A stretch of DNA of 64,000 nucleotides from Geothrix fermentans DSM 14018 (lineage in GTDB: Bacteria; Acidobacteriota; Holophagae; Holophagales; Holophagaceae). The notes below the pieces were generated by a model. It saw nothing but the letters and a program-made list of their open reading frames with translations, had not been told where the DNA came from and ran no database searches. A program made the translations under genes and the position numbers. Below, piece by piece: positions 32,280-40,554 of this stretch. Where the stretch lies: positions 702,189 through 766,188 of the forward strand of contig NZ_KE386810.1 of NCBI RefSeq assembly GCF_000428885.1, given 5' to 3'. Positions within the stretch are counted from its first letter, which is position 1; each line of letters begins with the position of its first letter.

Positions 32280-33815
32280 ATGGCCGTACTCCCGGAAGCC
32301 CGATCCCCGCGGGTCCTGGTGATCCTGGGACATCCCCGCCTGGATAGCTTCTGCGGGGCCCTGGCTGGGGCCTATGAAGCAGGTGCCCGCGCCGCCGGCT
32401 GCGAAGTGCAGCGCCTGGACCTCGCCCGCCTTGCCTTCGATCCGAATGTGCACCTGCCTTACCCCCGGGACCAGGCCCTGGAGCCGGACTTGGCCCGGGC
32501 CCAGGCGCTGATCCGCTGGGCGGACCACCTGGTCTTCGTCTACCCCGCCTGGTGGGGCACCCTGCCCGCCCTGCTCAAGGGCTTCCTCGACCGCGTGCTC
32601 ACGCCCGGCTTCGCCTTCGCGGCCGATGATGAGGATCCCTCCAGCTGGGCGAAGCTGCTGAAGGGCCGCTCGGCCCACCTGCTGGTGACCATGGACACGC
32701 CACCCTGGGCCTACCGGGTCGTTTACCGCCAGCCGGGGCACCAGGCCATGCGGCGCGCCACCCTGGGCTTCTGCGGCGTCGCGCCCACCTTCGTCTCGAC
32801 CTTCGGCCCCGTGAAGCCCGCCACTGCCGAGGCGCGGGCCCAGTGGCTGGATCGGGCCCGGGCAGAGGCGCTGCGCCTGCCCGGCCGCCTCCGCCGCCAC
32901 CGCCTCCGCGCGCGGGCCGGGGCCTGGCTGCGGCTGCTGCGCCTCCAGTTCTATCCCATGGCCTGGGTGGCCTACACCATCGGGGCCCTGGCGGCGGCGC
33001 GGCATGGCGGGGTCTTCTCGAGCCGGGTCTACTGGCTCGGCTACCTGTGCCTCTTCCTCATGGAGGCGCTCACCGTGGTCAGCAACGAGTGGTTCGACCA
33101 GGGCACGGACCGCCTCAACCGCCACGCGGGGCCCTTCAACGGCGGCAGCCGCGTGCTGGCGGATGGGGAGCTCGGTCCCGGAAGCGTCCGCCGGGCCATG
33201 CTCGGGCTGGCCCTGGCACTGGGGATGGCGCTGGCGGCCCTGGGCGCGGCCCTTGCCGGCGGGCCGGGACTGGCGGCCATGATCGCCTTGGCGGTGCTCG
33301 CCGCGGGCTACACCGTACCTCCCCTGAAGCTCGTGTACCGGGGCCTGGGCGAGCTGGACGTGGGCCTCACCCACAGCTTCGCGGCCATCTTCGTCGGAGG
33401 GCTGCTCCAGTCCGGCGTCTGGCGGGACCCCTTCCCCTGGCTCGTCGGCCTGCCGCTCTTCCTCGCCACCCTCGCGGCCATCACCCTGTCCGCCCTCCCG
33501 GACCATGAGGCCGACGGGGCCGTGGCCAAGCGGACGCTGGCGGTGCTCCTGGGCCGGCGGGGGGCTGCCTGGGCGGCCCTGGGGTTCGCGGTGGCCGCCG
33601 CCGCCTGCGGGGTGCTCTGGCAGCGATGCGGCCTCTTCGGAGGGCTCAGCGGATTCGCGGCCTTCCTGGCGGTCCCCCACGCCCTGCTGCTCGTCCGGGC
33701 CATCCTCCGCTACCTCCGGCGCGGCGCGCCCTGCGAGCGCATCGACGGCATCATGACTCTGGCCCTGACCTACCTCCTGTGGTTCGGGGTGATCCCGCTG
33801 GTGGGCCTCTCCTGA
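32280..33815 (+). CDS. fusion: flavodoxin-like NAD(P)H oxidoreductase with UbiA prenyltransferase
   Basis: A 511-residue protein. Residues 1-200 are a flavodoxin-fold NAD(P)H:quinone oxidoreductase-like domain (VLVILGHPRLDSFCGALAGA, HLVFVYPAWWGTLPALLKGF, FLDRVLTPGFAF), as in the MdaB/KefF type. Residues 215-511 are a UbiA membrane prenyltransferase with both Asp motifs: NEWFDQGTD (N269, D273, D277) and DHEADGAVAKRTL (D408, D412), with about eight helices. It would prenylate a ring compound in the membrane and could reduce the quinone product. It is 54 bases after ispE, with GGAGG 4 nt before the ATG. Confidence 0.92.
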   Translation: MAVLPEARSPRVLVILGHPRLDSFCGALAGAYEAGARAAGCEVQRLDLARLAFDPNVHLPYPRDQALEPDLARAQALIRWADHLVFVYPAWWGTLPALLKGFLDRVLTPGFAFAADDEDPSSWAKLLKGRSAHLLVTMDTPPWAYRVVYRQPGHQAMRRATLGFCGVAPTFVSTFGPVKPATAEARAQWLDRARAEALRLPGRLRRHRLRARAGAWLRLLRLQFYPMAWVAYTIGALAAARHGGVFSSRVYWLGYLCLFLMEALTVVSNEWFDQGTDRLNRHAGPFNGGSRVLADGELGPGSVRRAMLGLALALGMALAALGAALAGGPGLAAMIALAVLAAGYTVPPLKLVYRGLGELDVGLTHSFAAIFVGGLLQSGVWRDPFPWLVGLPLFLATLAAITLSALPDHEADGAVAKRTLAVLLGRRGAAWAALGFAVAAAACGVLWQRCGLFGGLSGFAAFLAVPHALLLVRAILRYLRRGAPCERIDGIMTLALTYLLWFGVIPLVGLS

Positions 33816-33839
33816 GCGCCACCCCGGTTCCCGGGAGGC

Positions 33840-34565
33840 TCAACCCTGGTCGTCGCCCACCCTGAAGAGCCAGTAGGCCTTCGGCAGGAACTCCACCACG
33901 ACCAGCAGGAAGTAGATCTTCTCGTAGAAGGCCAGGCTCATGAGCTCGATGCCGGCATAGGCCAGCAGCCGGACCGCCGTGCGGATGATGGCGATGGCCA
34001 TGCCGGCCTTCAGGGCCCAATGGATCCGCGGCGTTCTTGGGAACAGGAAGAACACGCCGATGCTGCCGAGCCACGGCGCGAACATCAGGGGGAAGTACAG
34101 CGCGTGCTGGATGGATTGGAAGGTGGCCACCTTGTCGAGGATCGTCGCGCGAAGGGCCGGATCCGCTGTCTTGAGATACGCCGCCGGAAGCTGGATCTGG
34201 GTCCAGAAGAGCTCGACCGAACGGAGGGCCACCTCGAACAGGCCGAACATGAAGAAGCCCAGGAACGCCGCGCCGGCGAGGATGGGCCGCCTCCGCATGC
34301 CCTGGGCGCAGATCACCCACGAGATGAAGATCAGGGCGAACATCCAGACCAGCATGAGTGAGGAACGGGCCACGTGCAGGGGGGCAGCGCCCTGAAGCAG
34401 TTCCTCGGCGGCGCTGGCCGGGGCGGGGAAGGTGCCGAACACATGAGCCTGGAACGCCTGCACGGCGACGTAGCCGAGCACGAGTCCGCCCGCGGCGGTC
34501 CTGAAGGCCCGCGCATCCCTGCCAGGAGGAAGAAGGGCCGCTGAACGGGAATCCGGCAACATCAT
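33840..34565 (-). CDS. integral membrane protein, unknown
   Basis: A 241-residue protein with six probable helices (about residues 24-44, 66-88, 94-114, 155-176, 184-205, 212-233). Most charged residues are in loops. The fragment VELFWTQIQLPAAYLKT between helices 3 and 4 is the most polar part. No family is recognised. GGAGG lies 7 nt before the first of two adjacent ATGs. Convergent with the fusion gene, 24 bases between stops. Near its start a short dyad TGCCGT-N5-ACGGTA lies 23-40 bases upstream. Confidence 0.7.
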   Translation of the reverse strand: MMLPDSRSAALLPPGRDARAFRTAAGGLVLGYVAVQAFQAHVFGTFPAPASAAEELLQGAAPLHVARSSLMLVWMFALIFISWVICAQGMRRRPILAGAAFLGFFMFGLFEVALRSVELFWTQIQLPAAYLKTADPALRATILDKVATFQSIQHALYFPLMFAPWLGSIGVFFLFPRTPRIHWALKAGMAIAIIRTAVRLLAYAGIELMSLAFYEKIYFLLVVVEFLPKAYWLFRVGDDQG

Positions 34566-34673
34566 GCCTCTGCCTCCATAGATCTGCGGATTTGCCGTTT
34601 ATGACGGTATCTTCATGTGGATGGTGTGTCGACAACCATGCAGTCCGGGGAAAGGCCCGGCGCGCCGTTTCCT

Positions 34674-34708
34674 GGAATCCGCCTTCCTCACATCCACCGG
34701 CGGAATCC
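34674..34708 (+). promoter_or_regulatory. leader hairpin before the ABC operon
   Basis: GGAATCCGCC (34674-34683) and GGCGGAATCC (34699-34708) form a 10-bp stem with one mismatch and a 15-nt loop, about 67 bases before the ATPase start. It lies in the transcribed leader if the promoter is upstream near 34620. May be an attenuator or simply a stable leader fold. Confidence 0.3.
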
Positions 34709-34775
34709 GCACCTTCACCGATCCAGGGTTGAGCGCACCGGGTCCATCATGGAAGGCTGGACGATCGAGGTGGAC

Positions 34776-35696
34776 ATGACCGACCTGGCGTTGCGCGTGA
34801 AGGGGCTCCGGAAGCAGTACGCCAAGGTTCTCGCGGTCGACGGCCTGGATCTGGAGGTGCCCCGGGGCGAGGTCTTCGGCCTGCTGGGCCCCAACGGCGC
34901 GGGGAAGACCACCACGCTGGAGATCATCGAGGGCCTCACCACCGCCGACGCCGGCGAGATCGAGATCCTGGGCCTCACCTGGGCGCAGCAGGGCCAGGAG
35001 ATCCGGGCCCGCATCGGCGTCCAGCTCCAGAGCACCAGCCTCTTCAACAAGATCACGCCGCGGGAATCGCTCGACCTCTACGGCAGCTACTACCCCAAGC
35101 GCCGGAGCACCGAGGAGCTGCTGGACCTGGTGCAGCTCCAGGAGAAGGCGGACGCCTACCACATCACCCTCAGCGGCGGGCAGCAGCAGCGGCTGGCCCT
35201 GGCCCTGGCCCTGGTGAACGACCCGGAGCTGGTGTTCCTGGACGAGCCCACCACGGGCCTCGATCCCCAGGCCCGCCGCAGCCTGTGGGACGTGGTGCGC
35301 CGCATGAAGGCCGAGGGACGGACCGTGATGCTCACCACCCACTACATGGACGAGGCCGAGGCCCTCTGCGACCGGCTGGCCATCATGGACCACGGCCAGG
35401 TCATCGCCACGGGAACGCCGGCCTCGCTCATCTCCGACCTGGCCATCCCCAGCGTGGTGGAGCTGACCTTCGAAGGCGCCGCGCCCGAGCCCGCCGCCTT
35501 CGCCGCGCGGCTGGACCAGGTCGTGGAGCGCCGCGCCGACCTGTGGGAGATCCCCACGCCGGACCCCAAGGCCCTCCTGCCGCGGCTGCTGGAGGCCGCC
35601 GAGGCCGCGGCCGTCCCCTTCCAGCAGGTCCACATCCGTCGGGCCACGCTGGAGGACGTGTTCCTGCACCGCACCGGCCGCAGCCTGAGGGAGTAA
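34776..35696 (+). CDS. ABC transporter ATP-binding protein (ABC-2 type exporter)
   Basis: A 306-residue ABC ATPase: Walker A GLLGPNGAGKTTTLEII, Q-loop VQLQSTSLFNKITP, signature LSGGQQQRLALALAL, Walker B LVFLDEPTTGLDPQARRSLW, H-loop MLTTHYMDEAEALC. The C-terminal ~60 residues match the DrrA/CcmA-like extension. ATG at 34776 has GAGG 5 nt upstream; the open frame before it (from 34617) lacks family similarity. It pairs with the permease that starts 3 bases after its stop. Exports drugs, lipids or similar; substrate unknown. Confidence 0.95.
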   Translation: MTDLALRVKGLRKQYAKVLAVDGLDLEVPRGEVFGLLGPNGAGKTTTLEIIEGLTTADAGEIEILGLTWAQQGQEIRARIGVQLQSTSLFNKITPRESLDLYGSYYPKRRSTEELLDLVQLQEKADAYHITLSGGQQQRLALALALVNDPELVFLDEPTTGLDPQARRSLWDVVRRMKAEGRTVMLTTHYMDEAEALCDRLAIMDHGQVIATGTPASLISDLAIPSVVELTFEGAAPEPAAFAARLDQVVERRADLWEIPTPDPKALLPRLLEAAEAAAVPFQQVHIRRATLEDVFLHRTGRSLRE

Positions 35697-35698
35697 CC

Positions 35699-36757
35699 AT
35701 GATGTTGTGGCGCCAATTCGCGATGGAATGGCGGCTCTACCGCCGCGACCGCGTGGCCATGTTCTGGACCTTCGCTTTCCCCGTGGTGCTGCTGCTGGGC
35801 TTCGGCACCATCTTCCGGGATGGCGGCGGGCCGAAGCTGTCCGTGGTCCGCGTACAGGCCCCGGCCCCGGGCCCGCAGGATGCGGCCCTGGACCAGGCCC
35901 TGGCCGATGTGCAGCTCAAGGTGCAGGCGCTTCCGAAGGCCGAGGCCGAGGCCCGCTGGGCGAGGGGCGAAACCGCCGCCCAGCTGGAGGCCGATGGCGC
36001 GGGCTACCGCCTGCGCCTGAACAGCTACCTCATGGCCCAAGCCGGCGCCACGGCCGGGCTGGTGAACCAGGCCTGGCTCATGGCCCAGGCGCGCCTGAAT
36101 GGGGCGCCGGAACCGGGCCGCATCCCGGTCTCCGTGGAGAGCCCGGGCCACAAGCACTCCGCCAACTACGCCGCTTTCCTGCTGCCGGGCCTGCTGGGGC
36201 TGAACCTCGTGAGCATGGGGCTCTTCAGCGTGGGCATGGTGAACGTCTCCTACCGCGAGAAGGGCAAGTTCCGGCGCCTGGCGGTGACCCCGCTGCCCAA
36301 GTGGGTGTTCCTGCTGGGCCAGGTGCTGCACCGCCTGACGGTCACCGTGATCCAGGCCGGCATCCTGCTGCTGGTGGGCCGCCTGGTCTTCGGCATCCAG
36401 AACCAGGGATCCTTCCTCGACCTGCTCCTCATCATGACGCTGGGCACGGGCTGCTTCATGGCCTTCGGCTTCGCCCTCAGCGGCTTCGCGGACACTTCCG
36501 AGGGCTACGCCGCCATCTCGAACCTGGTGTTCTTCCCGCTCATGCTGCTCAGCGGCGTGTATTTCACGCTCGACTCGGCCCCGGCCTGGCTCCAGCACGC
36601 CGTGGCCGTGGCGCCGCTGGCCCCCTTCCTCCGGGCCCTGCGGGCCGTGTTCAACGATGGGGGCACCCTGGCCGGACACGGGGCCGGCCTGGCCATTGTG
36701 GCGGCCTGGGGCCTGGCCGCCTTCGCCCTGGCGGTCCGCCGGTTCCGCTGGGCCTGA
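35699..36757 (+). CDS. ABC-2 type transporter permease
   Basis: A 352-residue permease. One N-terminal helix (VAMFWTFAFPVVLLLGFGTI) is followed by a ~130-residue extracytoplasmic domain and five C-terminal helices, the ABC-2 layout. FGFALSGFADTSEGYAAISNLVFFPLMLLSGVYF is the ABC-2 signature stretch. GAGGGAG 5 nt before the ATG; two adjacent ATG codons. Partner of the ATPase just upstream. Confidence 0.93.
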   Translation: MMLWRQFAMEWRLYRRDRVAMFWTFAFPVVLLLGFGTIFRDGGGPKLSVVRVQAPAPGPQDAALDQALADVQLKVQALPKAEAEARWARGETAAQLEADGAGYRLRLNSYLMAQAGATAGLVNQAWLMAQARLNGAPEPGRIPVSVESPGHKHSANYAAFLLPGLLGLNLVSMGLFSVGMVNVSYREKGKFRRLAVTPLPKWVFLLGQVLHRLTVTVIQAGILLLVGRLVFGIQNQGSFLDLLLIMTLGTGCFMAFGFALSGFADTSEGYAAISNLVFFPLMLLSGVYFTLDSAPAWLQHAVAVAPLAPFLRALRAVFNDGGTLAGHGAGLAIVAAWGLAAFALAVRRFRWA

Positions 36758-36805
36758 TTCCGTCCATTTCTGAAGCCTCCCAGAGAGGACACCGATAAGG
36801 GATCC

Positions 36806-39247
36806 ATGCATCCACCTGGGGAACCACGGGATCCGGCCGAAGCTCTGGCCCTGGTCCGCCGCTATCTGAAGGCCACCTACCGCATCGCGGAGGCGGCGCT
36901 GCGGGCCACGGACCTCCAGGAGCTGTACGCACGGGTCCACGCCATCGTCCGCGACCTCATGACGGCGGAGAACCTCTACTTCGCCCTCTGGGACCGGCCC
37001 ACGGGAACCGTGTCCTTCCCCTACTTCGTGGATGAGGTGGACCCGGCCCCCGCCCCCCGGAAGCTCAAGCGGGGCCTCACCGAGTACGTGCTCCGCACGG
37101 AGAGGCCGCTCCTCCTGAGCCCGGAGCTCAGCCGCAACCTGGTGGCCACCGGAGAGGTGGAGCCTCAAGGTACGGATTGCCTGGACTGGCTGGGCGTCCC
37201 CCTCGTGGGGACCGAGGGCACCTTCGGCGTCCTGGCCATCCAGATCTATGAGGGCACCCGCCGCTATACCCCGGAGGAACGGGACCTGCTGGTTTTCGTC
37301 TCCGGCCAGGTGGCCATGGCCATCGAGCGCAAGGCCGCCGAGGACGCGCTCAGACTCAGCGAGGCGAAGTTCTCGAGGGCCTTCCAGGCCAGCCCCGACG
37401 CCATCAACCTGACCCGGCTGGAGGACGGGACCTACCTGGACGTCAGCGAGGGCTTCACCCGCCTCACAGGATGGACGCGCGAGGAGGCCGTGGGCCGCAC
37501 GGCCCCGGACCTGAGGATCTGGGCCGACCCGGGAGATCGCGACCGGGCGGTCCGCCTCATCCAGGAGCACGGGGAGTTCACGGGCCTGGAGGCCGGATTC
37601 AGGCGCAAGGACGGCGGGATCATCACCGGCCTCATGTCCGGGAAGATCATGGAGGTGGGCGGCATCCCCTGCCTGCTTTCCATCACCCGCGACATCACGG
37701 ACCGCATGGCCGCGGAGCAGGCGCTCCGCGCCGAGCGGGGCCTCTTCGTGGGCGGGCCGGTGATGGTCATCAAGTGGCGCAATGCCGAAGGCTGGCCGGT
37801 GGACTACGTCTCGCCCAACATCCAGGCCATCCTGGGCTACGCCCCCGAGGAGCTCACCAGCGGCCGCATCTCCTACAACGCCCTCGTGCATCCCGATGAG
37901 CTGGAGGCCATCCACCGGACCGCCGCCGAGAACAAGACCCGGGGTCTCACCCACTACGAGCAGCAGTACCGGCTCCGCACCGCCAGCGGGGAATACCGCT
38001 GGTTCTTCGATTTCAGCGCCTCGGTTCCGGCCCAGGGAGCCGACCCGGGCTACCACTTGGGCTACATCCTGGACATCACGGACCGCCGCCGGGCGGAGGA
38101 GGCCCTCCGGCAGGCTCAGAAGCTGGAGAGCCTCGGCGTGCTGGCCGGGGGCATCGCCCATGACTTCAACAACCTCCTGACCGTGGTCCTGGGCAACCTG
38201 AACCTCGCCCAGCTCAAGATGACGGACGCCTCCCCGGCCCGCCCCTACCTCGCGAACATGGAGGCCGCGGTCCTCCGGGCCACGGAGCTGACCAAGCAGA
38301 TGCTGGCCTATTCCGGCCGGGGGCACTTCGAGGTCCGGCCCCACGACCTCAATGCGGTGGTCCGGGACCTCACCCAGCTGCTCGAGGTCTCCATCTCGAA
38401 GAAGGTCCGCCTCCAGCTGGACCTGGCCCCGGACCTGCCGCCCATCCAGGCGGATGCGGCCCAGTTCCAGCAGGTGGTCATGAACCTGGTCACCAACGCC
38501 TCGGACGCCATCGGCGACCGGGACGGCAGCATCCATATCGCCACTTCCGCGCGGGATCTCGATGCCGCGGCGCTGCGGCAGGAGTTCCGGATCGAGGCCC
38601 CCAGGCCCGGCCGCCACGTGATCCTGGAGGTGCAGGACACGGGCTGCGGCATGTCGCCCGACGTCCTGGACCGCATCTTCGATCCCTTCTTCACCACCAA
38701 GGCCGCGGGCCGGGGCCTGGGCCTCTCCGCCATGCAGGGCATCCTCCGGGGCCATGGCGCGGGCCTGAGCATCACCAGCCAGGTGGGCTGGGGCACCCGC
38801 TTCAGGCTCTGCTTTCCCGCCGCCGACCGGAGTCCCGCCGTGAACCGGGGGGCGGAGCCGACGCCCGCCGAAGTCCCCTCCCGGGGCACGGTGCTCCTCG
38901 TGGACGACGAGGAGCAGATCCTCCGGACCACGGCGATATCCCTCGAGCTGCTCGGCTTCCAGGTGGTGGTGGCCGGCGATGGCCTGGAGGCCCTGGCCCG
39001 CTTCCGGGAGCACCGGCAGGACCTGAGCCTGGTGCTGATGGACATCACCATGCCGCGCCTGGACGGCCGGGAGGCCTTCCGGACCATGCGCGGCCTGGAT
39101 CCGGCCATCCCCGTGGTGCTCTGCAGCGGCTTCACGGAGCAGGACTCCCTCCAGGCCTTTCCGGACGGCGGCCCCGCGGGTTTCCTCCAGAAGCCCTACC
39201 AGCTCAAGGATCTGAAGACCGCCATCCGGGGTGTCCTGGGGAGGTGA
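36806..39247 (+). CDS. hybrid sensor histidine kinase (GAF-PAS-PAS-HisKA-HATPase-REC)
   Basis: A 813-residue soluble hybrid kinase with no membrane segment. Order: GAF (about 30-175), PAS (185-300, ASPDAINLTRLEDGTYLDVS), PAS/PAC (315-425), HisKA with phospho-acceptor His in GGIAHDFNNLLTVVLGN, HATPase with N-box VMNLVTNASDAIG, G1 VQDTGCGMSPDVLDRIFDPF and G2 GRGLGLSAMQGIL, and a C-terminal receiver (VLLVDDEEQIL, acceptor Asp in LMDITMPRLDG, terminal Lys in LQKPYQLKDL). It lacks a separate output domain, so it probably passes phosphate to another protein. No cognate regulator is adjacent. Confidence 0.95.
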   Translation: MHPPGEPRDPAEALALVRRYLKATYRIAEAALRATDLQELYARVHAIVRDLMTAENLYFALWDRPTGTVSFPYFVDEVDPAPAPRKLKRGLTEYVLRTERPLLLSPELSRNLVATGEVEPQGTDCLDWLGVPLVGTEGTFGVLAIQIYEGTRRYTPEERDLLVFVSGQVAMAIERKAAEDALRLSEAKFSRAFQASPDAINLTRLEDGTYLDVSEGFTRLTGWTREEAVGRTAPDLRIWADPGDRDRAVRLIQEHGEFTGLEAGFRRKDGGIITGLMSGKIMEVGGIPCLLSITRDITDRMAAEQALRAERGLFVGGPVMVIKWRNAEGWPVDYVSPNIQAILGYAPEELTSGRISYNALVHPDELEAIHRTAAENKTRGLTHYEQQYRLRTASGEYRWFFDFSASVPAQGADPGYHLGYILDITDRRRAEEALRQAQKLESLGVLAGGIAHDFNNLLTVVLGNLNLAQLKMTDASPARPYLANMEAAVLRATELTKQMLAYSGRGHFEVRPHDLNAVVRDLTQLLEVSISKKVRLQLDLAPDLPPIQADAAQFQQVVMNLVTNASDAIGDRDGSIHIATSARDLDAAALRQEFRIEAPRPGRHVILEVQDTGCGMSPDVLDRIFDPFFTTKAAGRGLGLSAMQGILRGHGAGLSITSQVGWGTRFRLCFPAADRSPAVNRGAEPTPAEVPSRGTVLLVDDEEQILRTTAISLELLGFQVVVAGDGLEALARFREHRQDLSLVLMDITMPRLDGREAFRTMRGLDPAIPVVLCSGFTEQDSLQAFPDGGPAGFLQKPYQLKDLKTAIRGVLGR

Positions 39248-39285
39248 GCGGGATCCCGAGCTAGACTGGTCGGCTGGAGAACCTC

Positions 39286-40554
39286 ATGCCGTCTTCCAAG
39301 CGCGCCAGGCTGGCCATCTTCCTCACCGTCTTCGTCGACCTGCTGGGCTTTGGCATCGTCATCCCGATCCTGCCCCTCTACGCCAAGGAGATCGCGGACC
39401 ACCCCAGCGCCTGGATGGAGGGTGTGAACCACTTTCTGGGCCTGGGCGGGGCGGGCACCACGCCCGGGGCCTTCTGGGCCGGCGTGGGCTTCCTCAGCTT
39501 CAGCCTCATGCAGTTCATCGCCTCGCCCATCCTGGGCCGCACCTCGGACAAGGTGGGCCGCAAGCCAGTGCTCTGGATGAGCCTGCTGGGGTCCTCCCTG
39601 GGCTACCTGATGCTGGCCCTCACCAGCCGCTTCGAGTGGATGCTGGCGGCCCGCATCCTGGACGGCATCACCGGCGGCAACATCTCCGTGGCCCAGGCGG
39701 CCATGGCCGACAGCTCGGCCCCGGAGGAGCGCTCCAAGGCCATGGGCATGATCGGCGCGGCCTTCGGCCTGGGCTTCGTCCTGGGCCCCGCCCTGGCCGG
39801 GATCCTCAGCGGCAGCGCCTTCGGGCACCACCTGCTGGCGACCCGCGGCTGGCACCTGCCCTTCTTCGTGGCGGCGGGGCTGTCCCTCCTTGCCTCGCTG
39901 CTGGTGGTCCTGTGGGTCCCGGAAACGCTCGATGACGAGGCCCGCACCCGCGCCCGTTCCAGCGAGAGCCGCGGGCACGCCCTGGTGAAGGCCTTCAAGC
40001 GTCCCGGCATGCCCCAGATCCTGTTCGTGTCCCTGCTGGCCATGGCCGGCTTTGCCATGATGGAGGGCACCTTCGCGCTGCTGGTCCAGCACCGGTTCGG
40101 CTTCCATCAGCGGGAGGTGGGCTACCTCTTCGCCGGCATCGGCATCCTCCTCGTGATCTACCAGGGCGGCCTCGTCCGAATGGTGTCCAAGCGCATTCCC
40201 GAGCGGGGGGCCCTCATCGCCGGGCTGATCATCCTGGGCATCACCCTGCCCCTCATGCCCCTGGCCGCCTGGATGTGGCCCTTCCTGCTGCTGCTCGTCC
40301 CCCTCTCCTGGGGCAGCGGCATGAGCAACACCGCCGGCTCGGCCCTGGCCAGCCGCCTCACGCCGCCGGAGGACCAGGGCAGCCTCTTCGGCGTGCTGAA
40401 CGCCATGACGGGCCTGGGTCGCATCGTCGGCCCCGCGGTCGGCACCTTCACCTTCGCCCGCTGGGGCGGCCAGGTCTCCTACACCGTGGCCGGCATCACC
40501 CTGGCCCTGGCCCTCCTCCTCGCCCTCACCCTCTCACGCAAGGTGCATGCATGA
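39286..40554 (+). CDS. MFS transporter, TetA/DHA1-like
   Basis: A 422-residue, 12-helix major facilitator. FLTVFVDLLGFGIVIPILPL with the charged loop DKVGRKPVLW (motif A) and AFGLGFVLGPALAGIL (motif C, antiporter type) place it among drug:H+ antiporters. It overlaps hutH by 4 bases (ATGA), so it may also move a histidine-related compound. First of a four-gene overlapping operon. Confidence 0.9.
   Translation: MPSSKRARLAIFLTVFVDLLGFGIVIPILPLYAKEIADHPSAWMEGVNHFLGLGGAGTTPGAFWAGVGFLSFSLMQFIASPILGRTSDKVGRKPVLWMSLLGSSLGYLMLALTSRFEWMLAARILDGITGGNISVAQAAMADSSAPEERSKAMGMIGAAFGLGFVLGPALAGILSGSAFGHHLLATRGWHLPFFVAAGLSLLASLLVVLWVPETLDDEARTRARSSESRGHALVKAFKRPGMPQILFVSLLAMAGFAMMEGTFALLVQHRFGFHQREVGYLFAGIGILLVIYQGGLVRMVSKRIPERGALIAGLIILGITLPLMPLAAWMWPFLLLLVPLSWGSGMSNTAGSALASRLTPPEDQGSLFGVLNAMTGLGRIVGPAVGTFTFARWGGQVSYTVAGITLALALLLALTLSRKVHA

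Noticed and set aside
34617..34775. 53 extra N-terminal residues of the ABC ATPase
   Set aside because: They are unrelated to the family, span a leader hairpin, and a good ribosome site precedes ATG 34776.
35342..39013. 1223-codon open frame on the minus strand across the ABC permease and sensor kinase
   Set aside because: Low-complexity His/Gly/Gln-rich shadow of well-supported plus-strand genes.
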